Made by a program: the position numbers and the translations under genes
Assembly: GCF_015704895.1 (NCBI RefSeq)
Contig: NZ_JADQWB010000002.1
Location: 62,001-126,000, forward strand
Direction of reading: 5' to 3'
Length of the DNA stretch: 64,000 nucleotides
Source: Agrobacterium leguminum
GTDB taxonomy: Bacteria > Pseudomonadota > Alphaproteobacteria > Rhizobiales > Rhizobiaceae
Part shown: in pieces, positions 10,128-18,971 of the stretch
Position numbering within the stretch: position 1 is the first letter of the stretch
How the letters are laid out: every line of letters starts with the position of its first letter
The notes under the pieces: model-generated
Databases searched by the model: none
What the model was told of the DNA's origin: nothing
Seen by the model: the letters and a program-made list of their open reading frames with translations, nothing else

Positions 10128-10139
10128 GGCCTCCAGCAT
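9948..10139 (-). CDS. Possible small membrane protein, 63 residues
   Basis: The last 22 residues form a hydrophobic segment (LAFRLSLIAAGALAALIALF) preceded by a basic stretch (HRRPRA), the pattern of a small tail-anchored inner-membrane protein. An internal ATG would give a 44-residue version. No convincing ribosome site is seen. It overlaps the 3' half of the plus-strand ORF starting at 9780; probably only one of the two is real in the overlap. Confidence 0.35.
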   Translation of the reverse strand: MLEALTGHGSVEFFVRNPRMNRSAHRRPRAIAIAHVESESRQLAFRLSLIAAGALAALIALFH

Positions 10140-10441
10140 GACTTCATGTGCAGCGGGATCATTGAGCGATCCGGCTTTGCTGGCATTTGGTCAGGATGAC
10201 TCCACGCCCATTAACAGATTATTAAAAGAGCGAGGAAGGGCCACAACTTTACCAACTGAAATTGAGTTGGCGAACAGGTCACATCCGCACTCCGTCACCC
10301 CGGCCTAATTCCGGGGTCCAGCGCGATCAAGTCCTTGATCGCGAAAGACTCTTCACGGCGCAGACGCGCGGTGGCTGGATGCCGGATCAAGTCCGGCATG
10401 ACGAAGGAGGAAGGTCCGAACTTTTCCACGGCCAGAGACGA
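10140..10441. other. Intergenic region containing a palindromic repeat
   Basis: About 300 bases without a gene. The right part holds a compound palindromic element (10293-10403); the left part shows nothing I can interpret. Confidence 0.5.
10293..10403. repeat. Composite palindromic intergenic element
   Basis: Three hairpins in 110 bases: ACCCCGG/CCGGGGT (10297-10317), CGCGATCAA/TTGATCGCG (10322-10343) and ATGCCGGA/TCCGGCAT (10379-10399). The outer ends CGTCACCCCGG and CCGGCATGACG are near inverted copies. This is the form of dispersed non-coding palindromic repeats found in many alphaproteobacteria, though copy number cannot be judged from one window. Confidence 0.65.
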
Positions 10442-11626
10442 TCACGCGAATTCACCCGCCGCCTGCCCGGACGCCCAGGCCCACTGGAAATTATAACCGC
10501 CGAGCCAGCCGGTCACATCGACACATTCGCCGATGAAATAGAGGCCGGGCACGGACTTCGCAGCCATGCTGCGGGAATCGAGGCCGGTCGTGTCCACCCC
10601 GCCGAGCGTGACTTCCGCCGTGCGATAACCTTCCGAACCGGCGGGCTTGATCTGCCAGTCCTGCACCTCGCCCGCCAGCTTCGCCAGCACCTTGTCGGAC
10701 ATATCCGCCAGATGGCCGGTGAGACCGGATTGTTCGACGACGTGCTGGGCAAGACGCTTCGGCAGGATTTCCGACAAGGCGGTCTGGGGCGACTGGCGGC
10801 CGTTCTTCTGTTTCGCCTGCTTCAGCAGCGCAGCTATATCGCGATGCGGTTCAAGCTTCAGGCGGATGGCATCGCCTTCGCGCCAGTAGGAGGAGATTTG
10901 CAGGATAGAGGGACCGCTCAAGCCGCGATGGGTGAAGAGCAGCGCTTCCTCAAACGACGTCTTGCCGTGGAAAACCTCGGCCGGAACGGCGACGCCGGCA
11001 AGCGGGCTCAGCTTTTCCAGCGAGGCGGGATCGAGCGTCAGCGGCACGAGGCCCGGACGAGTCTCGACGAGCGGCAGGCCGAACTGTTCGGCGATCTGAT
11101 AGGCAAAACCGGTCGCGCCCATTTTCGGGATCGACTTGCCGCCCGTCGCCACAATGAGGCTTTCCGCCTCGATGACGCCGACGGATGTCGTGGCGCGGAA
11201 ACGGGCGCCATCATGGGTGACGGCCGAGACTGACGTTTCGAGCCGCAGCTTCGCATTCACCGCCTGCATTTCGCCAAGCAGCATGCGAATGATGTCCTTG
11301 GCGCTGTCATCGCAAAAGAGCTGGCCGAGCGTTTTTTCATGCCAGCCGATGCGGTGTTTTTCGACAAGGGCAATGAAATCGCGCGGCGTATAACGGGCGA
11401 GCGCGGATTTGGCGAAATGCGGATTGGCGGAGAGATAATTCTTCGGCCCGGCATGGATATTGGTGAAGTTGCAGCGGCCGCCGCCGGAGATGCGGATCTT
11501 TTCGCCCGGCGCTTTCGCATGGTCGAGAATGACGACGGAGCGGCCGCGCTGGCCGGCGCGGATGGCGCACATCATGCCGGCGGCGCCCGCCCCCAAAATC
11601 AGCACGTCACATTTCTCTGTCATCAT
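10442..11626 (-). CDS. BaiN/HI0933-family FAD-dependent oxidoreductase
   Basis: A flavoprotein of about 394 residues. The N-terminal dinucleotide fold has GAGAAG at about 12-17, followed by the family signature ISGGGRCNFTN. A second ATAT/GG motif (VATGGKS) is at about 160, and the C-terminus has the FAD contact GLYFIGECVDVTGWLGGYN. The physiological substrate of this family is mostly unknown. The frame stays open for 2 kb upstream, but that stretch is antisense to puuA. The tandem ATGs at 11626 and 11623 cannot be separated. Confidence 0.85.
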   Translation of the reverse strand: MMTEKCDVLILGAGAAGMMCAIRAGQRGRSVVILDHAKAPGEKIRISGGGRCNFTNIHAGPKNYLSANPHFAKSALARYTPRDFIALVEKHRIGWHEKTLGQLFCDDSAKDIIRMLLGEMQAVNAKLRLETSVSAVTHDGARFRATTSVGVIEAESLIVATGGKSIPKMGATGFAYQIAEQFGLPLVETRPGLVPLTLDPASLEKLSPLAGVAVPAEVFHGKTSFEEALLFTHRGLSGPSILQISSYWREGDAIRLKLEPHRDIAALLKQAKQKNGRQSPQTALSEILPKRLAQHVVEQSGLTGHLADMSDKVLAKLAGEVQDWQIKPAGSEGYRTAEVTLGGVDTTGLDSRSMAAKSVPGLYFIGECVDVTGWLGGYNFQWAWASGQAAGEFA

Positions 11627-11749
11627 TCCATCCGATCCGTTTCCTTTCCTCTTTTCGAAGTGCCGCCGCTTGTCAATGGCGCTTTCCCCCTCGCCAATTG
11701 CCAAACTACGGTTATGATGGCGCCAGTCGAAACACAGACCCGGTGATAC

Positions 11750-13186
11750 ATGCCCGCCAAGAAAACCATGCTCCGCCCGAAGAAACAGGCAACCATGGCA
11801 AAGACACCTCCCCTCGACCTTTCCTCCCCCCGTGGCGTTTCCTCCTGGCGCGAAGCCGCGCAATGGCTGCGGGCGCGCGGGATCGAAGACATAGAATGCA
11901 TCACGCCCGACCTTGCCGGCGTTCCGCGCGGCAAGATGATGCCGACGGCGAAATTCACGGGCGATACCTCGCTTGCCCTGCCATCCGCGCTCTACCGCCA
12001 TACGATCTCCGGCGAATATCCCGATGAGACCGCGAATTTCCGTTACGAGCCGCGTGACAGCGACCTGAAGCTGGTGCCCGATCTTTCCACCCTTTCCGTC
12101 GTGCCCTGGGAAACGGACCCGACCGCGCAGGTGATCTGCGACGTGGTGGATGCCGAGGGCAATTTCGTGCCCTACACGCCGCGCAACGTGCTGAAGAATG
12201 TGCTTTCGCTCTATACCGAAAAGGGCTGGAAGCCGGTCGTCGCACCTGAGATCGAATTCTACCTCGTTGCCATGAATGACGACCCGGATTATCCGTTGCA
12301 TCCGCCGAAGGGCCGGTCCGGCCGTTCCATCGTCGGCGGGCAGAGCTATTCCATCGCCGGCATCAACGAATTCGACGAGTTGATCGACGACATCTATCAT
12401 TTCTCCGAAAAGCAGGGCCTCGAGATCGATACGCTGATCCACGAGGAAGGCCCGGCGCAGCTGGAGATCAACCTGCGCCATGGCGATCCGATCGAGCTTG
12501 CCGACCAGGTCTTCCTGTTCAAGCGCACCATCCGCGAAGCGGCGCTGAAGCACGGCATCTACGCCACCTTCATGGCCAAGCCCATGCAGGGCCAGCCGGG
12601 TTCGGCCATGCACATCCACCAGTCGGTGGTGGAGATCGACAGCGGCCGCAATATCTTCTCCAATGCCGATGGCAGCCCTTCGAAAGAATTCTTCTCCTTC
12701 GTGGGCGGCATGCAGCGTTATGTTCCGAACGCTCTCGTCATGCTGGCGCCCTATGTGAATTCCTATCGCCGCCTGACGCCCGACATGGCCTGCCCGGTCA
12801 ACAATGCCTGGGGCTACGACAACCGCACGACCGCCTTCCGCGTGCCGATTTCCGGCCCGCAGGCGCGGCGCGTCGAAAACCGCCTGCCGAGTTCGGACGC
12901 CAATCCCTATCTCGCGCTTGCCGCCTCGCTCGGCTGCGGCTGGCTTGGCATCGTCAACAATATCGAGCCGACCGAACCCACCGCCGATACCGCCAATGAA
13001 GGCTCCATCGAATTGCCGCGCGGTCTTCTGGAAGCCGTGGCGCTGCTGGAAGGCGAAGAGCAGTTCGACCGGGTGTTCGGCCATGAATTCGTGGGCCTCT
13101 ATGCCGGTCTGAAACGTGGGGAGTTCGAGACCTTCATGCAGGTCATCAGCCCCTGGGAGCGGGAATTCCTGCTTCTCAACGTGTGA
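11750..13186 (+). CDS. puuA: Gamma-glutamylpolyamine synthetase, glutamine-synthetase family
   Basis: Up to 478 residues of the GlnA fold; the likely start may be the ATG at 11795 (MAKTPPLDL). It ligates glutamate to putrescine or a related polyamine with ATP, the first step of the gamma-glutamyl pathway. The beta-grasp region is N-terminal; the catalytic barrel shows APEIEFYL (metal-binding Glu), GPAQLEINL and GSAMHIHQS. The following oxidase gene, 12 bases later, and the Pot importer nearby favour the polyamine over the ammonia reaction, but true glutamine synthetase activity is not excluded by sequence alone. Confidence 0.85.
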   Translation: MPAKKTMLRPKKQATMAKTPPLDLSSPRGVSSWREAAQWLRARGIEDIECITPDLAGVPRGKMMPTAKFTGDTSLALPSALYRHTISGEYPDETANFRYEPRDSDLKLVPDLSTLSVVPWETDPTAQVICDVVDAEGNFVPYTPRNVLKNVLSLYTEKGWKPVVAPEIEFYLVAMNDDPDYPLHPPKGRSGRSIVGGQSYSIAGINEFDELIDDIYHFSEKQGLEIDTLIHEEGPAQLEINLRHGDPIELADQVFLFKRTIREAALKHGIYATFMAKPMQGQPGSAMHIHQSVVEIDSGRNIFSNADGSPSKEFFSFVGGMQRYVPNALVMLAPYVNSYRRLTPDMACPVNNAWGYDNRTTAFRVPISGPQARRVENRLPSSDANPYLALAASLGCGWLGIVNNIEPTEPTADTANEGSIELPRGLLEAVALLEGEEQFDRVFGHEFVGLYAGLKRGEFETFMQVISPWEREFLLLNV

Positions 13187-13198
13187 GGAACCCCGAGC

Positions 13199-14485
13199 AT
13201 GACATGGCAAAGCCCGATTGCGCCGGGAATTTCCTGGTATCAGGCAACCGTTGGCGAGCGGCCGGACTATCCCGCTCTCGACGGGTCGAAAGAGGTGGAC
13301 GTCGCCATCATCGGCGGCGGTTATACCGGCCTTCAGGCCGCCTGTAACCTCGCCGAAAACGGCGTCTCCGTCGCCCTCATCGAAGCGCATCGCTTCGGCG
13401 ATGGTGCTTCCGGCCGCAATGGCGGGCAATTCGGCACCGGCCAGCGCTCCTTCCCCGACGAGATGGAAGAAGAGATCGGCTTCGAGCAATCGAAGCTACT
13501 GTTCGACATTGCCGAGGACGCCAAAAACTACCTGCGCGGCTTCGCCGTCAGCCGCGGCATCGACATGGAATATCTTCCCGGGCAGCTCTATGTGGCGCAC
13601 AAGGCCGCTTACGAGGACGACTATCGCCGCAGTGTCGATGCGATGAATAATCGCTATGGCTATCCGCATATTTCCTACATGGAACGTGTAGAAGCACGCA
13701 AACGTGTCGGCTCCACCCATTATTTCGGCGGCACGCGCGATACCGGCACCGGCCATATCCACCCGTTGAAGCTGCTGGTCGGGCTGGCGAAGGCGGCGAA
13801 AGCGGCGGGTGCCGGCATTTATGAAATGACGCCGGCGAAATCCATCCGTCAGGCTGGCGGCAAGACCATCATCGAAACGCCTTTCGGTACGATCACCGCG
13901 CCGCGGGTTCTGATCGCCACCAATGCCTATATCGGCAATCTGGAACCGGTGACGGCCGCCCATATCATGCCGATCCGTTCCTTCATCGGCGCCACCGTGC
14001 CGCTGGATGCGTTTCCCGACATCATTCCCGACCGGGAGGCCGTAGCGGATTCGCGGTTCGTGGTGCGCTACTTCCGCAAGACGGCCGATAACCGGCTGCT
14101 GTTCGGCGGCCGCGAAGCCTATACGGCCGATACGCCGCGCGATATTTCCAGCCACATCCGCCGGCAGATCGCGGAAATCTATCCTGCGCTGAAAGATATA
14201 GAGATTAGCCATTCCTGGGGCGGCTCCGTCGGCATTACCCTGCCGCGCAAAGTCTTCGTGCGCGAGGTCATGCCGGGCGTCACCTCCATCGGCGGTTATT
14301 CCGGCCATGGGGTGATGCTGTCGAACTATTGCGGCAAGCTCTATGCCGATCTCGTTCTCGGCAAAAAGGACATGCTGGCGCCCTTCGCGCAGCTGAAGGT
14401 GCCCTCTTTCCCCGGCGGGGCGTCGCTGCGCGCACCGCTGCTTTTCCTCGCGCTCTCCTGGTACGCGTTGCGAGACAGGTTTTAG
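13199..14485 (+). CDS. puuB: Gamma-glutamylputrescine oxidase-like FAD enzyme
   Basis: A 428-residue DAO-family flavoprotein. The FAD-binding motif is VAIIGGGYTGLQAA at about 35-48, followed by the GxGASGRNGGQ motif (about 68-78) of the PuuB/OrdL subfamily. It would oxidise gamma-glutamylputrescine to gamma-glutamyl-aminobutyraldehyde, giving peroxide. It begins 12 bases after puuA, an obvious operon. The C-terminus (about 405-428) is hydrophobic and may be membrane-associated. Confidence 0.85.
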   Translation: MTWQSPIAPGISWYQATVGERPDYPALDGSKEVDVAIIGGGYTGLQAACNLAENGVSVALIEAHRFGDGASGRNGGQFGTGQRSFPDEMEEEIGFEQSKLLFDIAEDAKNYLRGFAVSRGIDMEYLPGQLYVAHKAAYEDDYRRSVDAMNNRYGYPHISYMERVEARKRVGSTHYFGGTRDTGTGHIHPLKLLVGLAKAAKAAGAGIYEMTPAKSIRQAGGKTIIETPFGTITAPRVLIATNAYIGNLEPVTAAHIMPIRSFIGATVPLDAFPDIIPDREAVADSRFVVRYFRKTADNRLLFGGREAYTADTPRDISSHIRRQIAEIYPALKDIEISHSWGGSVGITLPRKVFVREVMPGVTSIGGYSGHGVMLSNYCGKLYADLVLGKKDMLAPFAQLKVPSFPGGASLRAPLLFLALSWYALRDRF

Positions 14486-14621
14486 GCCAATGTTTACAGA
14501 CTGTTGCCGGCGACGGACGAGTTGCCGGAAGCAAAATTCATAATTTCACATAACTGAGTCTGGCATTTTTAAATCGATTAGATTATTGATGCCCCAACCT
14601 TTGAAGATCGAGAGAATCGAT

Positions 14622-16097
14622 ATGAGCAGTCAGATCATTCCTGTTGAACCTTTTGATTGTGTCGTTTTCGGCGGCACGGGCGATCTTGCCGAGCGCAAGC
14701 TTCTGCCGGCCCTTTATCACCGGCAGGTCGAAGGCCAGTTCACGGAGCCGACCCGCATCATCGGTGCGTCGCGCTCGGTCATGACCCATGAGGAATATCG
14801 CAAATTCGCGCAGGACGCGCTGAAGGAGCACCTGAAGGCCGGCGAATATGACGACGCGCAGGTCGCCATCTTCCTGAACAGGCTTTTCTACGTGCCAGTC
14901 GATGCCAAGGGCAATAATGGCTGGGACGTGCTGAAGAAGCTGCTGGACGAGGGCAAGGAGCGTGTGCGCGCCTTCTATCTGGCTGTTGCGCCCGGCATTT
15001 TCGGCGATATTGCCGACAAGATCCGCGAGCACAAGCTCATCACCCGCTCGACCCGCATCGTCGTTGAAAAGCCGATTGGCCGCGATCTGGCTTCCGCACA
15101 GGAACTGAACGACACCATCGGCCACGTTTTCAAGGAAGAGCAGATCTTCCGCATCGACCACTATCTCGGCAAGGAGACGGTGCAGAACCTGATGGCGCTG
15201 CGTTTCGCCAATGCGCTTTACGAGCCGCTGTGGAATTCCGCCCATATCGACCACGTTCAGATCACCGTTGCCGAAGCGGTCGGTCTGGAAGGCCGCGCCG
15301 GTTATTATGACAAGGCCGGCGCGCTGCGCGACATGGTGCAGAACCATATCCTTCAGCTGCTTTGCCTTGTCGCCATGGAGCCGCCGGCATCCATGAATGC
15401 CGAAGCCGTGCGTGACGAAAAGCTCAAGGTTCTGCGCTCGCTGAAGCCAATCGACACCAGCAATGTCGAAAAGCAGACGGTTCGCGGCCAGTATCGCGCC
15501 GGCGCTTCCGCCGGTGGCCCGGTCAAGGGCTATCTGGAAGAGCTGGAAGGCGGCGTTTCCAACACCGAAACCTTCGTCGCCATCAAGGCCGAAATCGCCA
15601 ACTGGCGCTGGGCCGGCGTTCCCTTCTACATCCGCACCGGCAAGCGTCTTGCGACCCGCGTTTCCGAAATCGTCGTCACCTTCAAGCAGATCCCGCATTC
15701 GATCTTCGACGATGCGGCCGGCAAGATCGAAGCCAACAAGCTGGTCATCCGCCTGCAGCCGGATGAAGGCGTCAAGCAGTCTCTGCTCATCAAGGACCCC
15801 GGCCCGGGCGGCATGCGCCTGCGTCAGGTTTCGCTGGACATGAGCTTCGCCGAAGCCTTCAACGTGCGCAGCCCCGATGCCTATGAGCGGCTGTTGATGG
15901 ACACCATCCGCTCCAACCAGACGCTGTTCATGCGTCGCGATGAAGTGGAAGCGGCGTGGGATTGGATCGATCCTATTCTCAAGAGCTGGGAAGATCTGGC
16001 GCAGGGCGTGCAGGGTTATACCGCCGGAACCTGGGGCCCGAGCGGTTCCATCGCGCTGATCGAGCGCGACGGCCGCACCTGGCACGATGCCGATTGA
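14622..16097 (+). CDS. zwf: Glucose-6-phosphate 1-dehydrogenase
   Basis: A 491-residue enzyme oxidising glucose 6-phosphate to 6-phosphogluconolactone with NAD(P)+. The nucleotide-binding motif GGTGDLAERKLLPALY is at about 17-32 and the active-site motif RIDHYLGKE at 177-185. The start MSSQIIPVEP agrees with rhizobial Zwf; an in-frame ATG 12 codons earlier is less likely. It leads the Entner-Doudoroff operon zwf-pgl-edd. Confidence 0.96.
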   Translation: MSSQIIPVEPFDCVVFGGTGDLAERKLLPALYHRQVEGQFTEPTRIIGASRSVMTHEEYRKFAQDALKEHLKAGEYDDAQVAIFLNRLFYVPVDAKGNNGWDVLKKLLDEGKERVRAFYLAVAPGIFGDIADKIREHKLITRSTRIVVEKPIGRDLASAQELNDTIGHVFKEEQIFRIDHYLGKETVQNLMALRFANALYEPLWNSAHIDHVQITVAEAVGLEGRAGYYDKAGALRDMVQNHILQLLCLVAMEPPASMNAEAVRDEKLKVLRSLKPIDTSNVEKQTVRGQYRAGASAGGPVKGYLEELEGGVSNTETFVAIKAEIANWRWAGVPFYIRTGKRLATRVSEIVVTFKQIPHSIFDDAAGKIEANKLVIRLQPDEGVKQSLLIKDPGPGGMRLRQVSLDMSFAEAFNVRSPDAYERLLMDTIRSNQTLFMRRDEVEAAWDWIDPILKSWEDLAQGVQGYTAGTWGPSGSIALIERDGRTWHDAD

Positions 16098-16107
16098 GGG
16101 CCTGGCG

Positions 16108-16806
16108 ATGAGCGAAACGATCCACGTCTTCGACACCGCCGCCGAACTGGCAACCGCTCTTTCGGCGGAAGTTGCCAAGCGCCTTGATGCGGCAACCAAG
16201 GATCGCGGTGCGGCAAGCATTGCCGTCTCCGGCGGTTCGACGCCAAAGCTGTTCTTTCAGGCGCTTTCCAAGCACGATCTCGATTGGCCCAATATCAGCG
16301 TGACGCTGGTGGACGAGCGTTTCGTGCCACCGGAAAGCGACCGTTCGAACCATCGTCTTGTCGCGGAGAACCTGCTGCAGGACAAGGCGAAGTCGGCTTA
16401 TTTCGTGCCGCTGTTCCAGCCGGCAGCCTCGCCGGAAGATGCCGCGACGCTTGCGACCGTCAAGACCGAGGCGATCTGCGATCCCTTCGATGTCGTCATT
16501 CTCGGCATGGGAACGGATGGCCACACGGCATCGTTTTTCCCCGGTGGAGACAATCTCTACGAAGCGCTGGACCTTGATGAACCGCGCGGCGTTTTGACCA
16601 TGGCCGCGGAGAATGCGGGAGAGGAGCGGTTGACCTTCAACTTCTCCAGCCTGCACGATGCCGAGTTTCTGGTGCTGCATATCGAAGGTGCTGCCAAGAA
16701 GGCGACGCTGGAGAAGGCACAGTCGGGCGAGGATGAGGATGAAATGCCGATCCGCGCCGTGCTGAATCGCGCTGAAACGCCCGTGGATATATACTGGGCG
16801 CCATAA
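16108..16806 (+). CDS. pgl: 6-phosphogluconolactonase
   Basis: A 232-residue hydrolase of the DevB/SOL family converting the lactone to 6-phosphogluconate. Diagnostic motifs are VSGGSTPK, the TLVDERFVPPESDRSNH segment and LGMGTDGHTASFFPG. It starts 10 bases after zwf behind a GAGGG site and precedes edd, completing the upper Entner-Doudoroff route. Confidence 0.95.
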   Translation: MSETIHVFDTAAELATALSAEVAKRLDAATKDRGAASIAVSGGSTPKLFFQALSKHDLDWPNISVTLVDERFVPPESDRSNHRLVAENLLQDKAKSAYFVPLFQPAASPEDAATLATVKTEAICDPFDVVILGMGTDGHTASFFPGGDNLYEALDLDEPRGVLTMAAENAGEERLTFNFSSLHDAEFLVLHIEGAAKKATLEKAQSGEDEDEMPIRAVLNRAETPVDIYWAP

Positions 16807-16872
16807 GCTAAACGCCACCGCCGCGATTGCGGCCCGGCGACAAAGCGCCCCGAAGACATGAAGACCGAAACA

Positions 16873-16911
16873 CGACAACCGGCCGCTCACCTCCCGGAAC
16901 GCCGGTTGTCG
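16873..16911 (+). promoter_or_regulatory. Stem-loop between pgl and edd
   Basis: A perfect 11-bp inverted repeat (CGACAACCGGC / GCCGGTTGTCG, 17-base loop) ends 23 bases before the edd ATG. There is no T-run, so it could be an RNA-processing or translational control element, or a protein-binding palindrome. Confidence 0.5.
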
Positions 16912-16934
16912 ACCAACGAACAGGATGAACGCCC

Positions 16935-18755
16935 ATGTCCGCCGATTCCCGCATTCAGGCCATCACCGCCCGCATCGTCGAACGTTCCAAGCCCTACCGC
17001 GAGACCTATCTCGAGCGGCTGCGGCTGCAGGTCTCAAAAGGCGTTCACCGCTCCGTGCTTTCCTGCGGCAATCTCGCGCATGGATTTGCGGTCTGTTCCC
17101 CCGCCGACAAGGACATCCTTGCCGGCGACCGGGTTCCCAATCTCGGCATCATCACCGCCTATAACGACATGCTCTCGGCGCACCAGCCCTATGAGACCTT
17201 CCCGGCGATCATCCGCGATGCGGCAAAAGAAGCGGGCGGCATAGCGCAGGTTGCGGGCGCGGTTCCCGCCATGTGCGACGGCGTGACCCAGGGCCAGCCG
17301 GGCATGGAGCTTTCGCTGTTTTCCCGCGACGCCATCGCCATGGCGGCTGGCATCGGCCTCTCCCACAACATGTTCGACGCCGCCGTCTATCTCGGTGTCT
17401 GCGACAAGATCGTGCCCGGCCTCGTCATCGCAGCCCTCGCCTTCGGCCATCTGCCCGCCGTCTTCGTTCCCGCCGGCCCGATGACATCCGGCCTGCCGAA
17501 TGACGAGAAATCCCGCATCCGCCAGCTTTATGCCGAAGGCAAGGTCGGCCGCGCCGAACTTCTGGAAGCGGAATCGAAATCCTATCACGGCCCCGGCACC
17601 TGCACCTTCTACGGCACCGCCAATTCCAACCAGATGCTGATGGAAATCATGGGTTTCCATATGCCCGGTTCCTCCTTCATCAATCCCGGCACGCCGCTGC
17701 GCGATGCGCTGACGCGCGAGGCGACGAAGCGGGCACTGGCGATTACCGCGCAGGGCAACGAATTCACGCCGGCAGGCGAAATGATCGACGAAAGATCCGT
17801 CGTCAACGGCGTCGTCGGCCTGCATGCGACGGGCGGTTCCACCAACCACACCATGCATCTGATCGCCATGGCGCGCGCCGCCGGTATCATCCTCACCTGG
17901 CAGGATATTTCCGATCTTTCCGACATCGTGCCGCTGCTCGCCCGCGTTTACCCCAACGGTCTTGCCGATGTGAACCACTTCCACGCCGCCGGCGGCATGG
18001 GCTTCCTCATCAAGCAGCTCTTGAAGCAGGGCTTTGTGCATGACGATGTGCGCACTGTCTTCGGACAGGGCCTCGAGGCTTACACTGTGGATGCCATGCT
18101 TGACGAGAAGGGCGCGGTTGTACGCCAGCCCTCCCCCGAGCAGAGCCACGACCCGAAGGTGCTTTCCAGCATCGAGACCCCTTTCCAGCCAACCGGCGGT
18201 CTGAAGATGCTGACCGGCAATCTCGGCAAATCGGTCATCAAGATTTCCGCCGTCAAGCCGGAACGCCACATCATCGAAGCACCGGCAATCGTGTTCCACG
18301 ACCAGCAGGAGCTTCAGGACGCGTTCAAAGATGGCAAGCTCAACCGCGACTTCATCGCCGTCGTCCGCTTCCAGGGGCCGAAGGCCAATGGCATGCCTGA
18401 ACTGCACCGCCTGACACCGCCGCTCGGTGTGCTGCAGGATCGCGGTTTCAAGGTGGCGCTGGTGACGGACGGGCGCATGTCCGGCGCTTCCGGCAAGGTG
18501 CCGGCCGCCATCCATGTCACGCCGGAAGCTTCCGATTGCGGCCCGATCTCGCTTATCCGCGATGGCGACATCATCCGTCTCGACGCCATTTCGGGAACGC
18601 TGGAAGTGCTCGTTTCCGCCGCTGAACTCGCGAAACGAGAACCGGCGCGCGCCGATCTTTCCGGCAATGAATGGGGCATGGGCCGCGAGCTTTTCGCCCC
18701 CTTCCGCCGCAATGCCGGTCCGGCCGATCAGGGCGCCAGCGTCCTGTTTCATTGA
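16935..18755 (+). CDS. edd: Phosphogluconate dehydratase
   Basis: A 606-residue Fe-S dehydratase that converts 6-phosphogluconate to KDPG in the Entner-Doudoroff pathway. The IlvD/Edd signature regions [19 protein letters not shown] (cluster cysteine) and [14 protein letters not shown] are intact, as is the [12 protein letters not shown] segment near the C-terminus. It lies 128 bases after pgl with a stem-loop between. The KDPG aldolase gene is not in the window. Confidence 0.96.
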   Translation: MSADSRIQAITARIVERSKPYRETYLERLRLQVSKGVHRSVLSCGNLAHGFAVCSPADKDILAGDRVPNLGIITAYNDMLSAHQPYETFPAIIRDAAKEAGGIAQVAGAVPAMCDGVTQGQPGMELSLFSRDAIAMAAGIGLSHNMFDAAVYLGVCDKIVPGLVIAALAFGHLPAVFVPAGPMTSGLPNDEKSRIRQLYAEGKVGRAELLEAESKSYHGPGTCTFYGTANSNQMLMEIMGFHMPGSSFINPGTPLRDALTREATKRALAITAQGNEFTPAGEMIDERSVVNGVVGLHATGGSTNHTMHLIAMARAAGIILTWQDISDLSDIVPLLARVYPNGLADVNHFHAAGGMGFLIKQLLKQGFVHDDVRTVFGQGLEAYTVDAMLDEKGAVVRQPSPEQSHDPKVLSSIETPFQPTGGLKMLTGNLGKSVIKISAVKPERHIIEAPAIVFHDQQELQDAFKDGKLNRDFIAVVRFQGPKANGMPELHRLTPPLGVLQDRGFKVALVTDGRMSGASGKVPAAIHVTPEASDCGPISLIRDGDIIRLDAISGTLEVLVSAAELAKREPARADLSGNEWGMGRELFAPFRRNAGPADQGASVLFH

Positions 18756-18971
18756 TTTTTGATGGGCGAAGGCCGGATGCGGCTTTCGCCTTTCAACCCC
18801 ACTTTGCGGCATCGCCTGAATGCACGCCTCATCACCGAGAGCTGGCGCAGAAACCGCTTTATTTCCCACGTCTTAAACGTCAGACTTGTCATGCGGCTGT
18901 GATGATCGCCCTTTAGGGCCTTCTCAGCCGGCCGCGGGACGGCGGCGCAGTTTCGGATGATGGGGCCTGAC

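Noticed and set aside
11627..13489. A minus-strand open frame continuing 2 kb upstream of the BaiN-type gene, about 1000 codons in total
   Set aside because: It is antisense to puuA and puuB, whose products are clearly conserved. High GC removes stop codons from the opposite frame.
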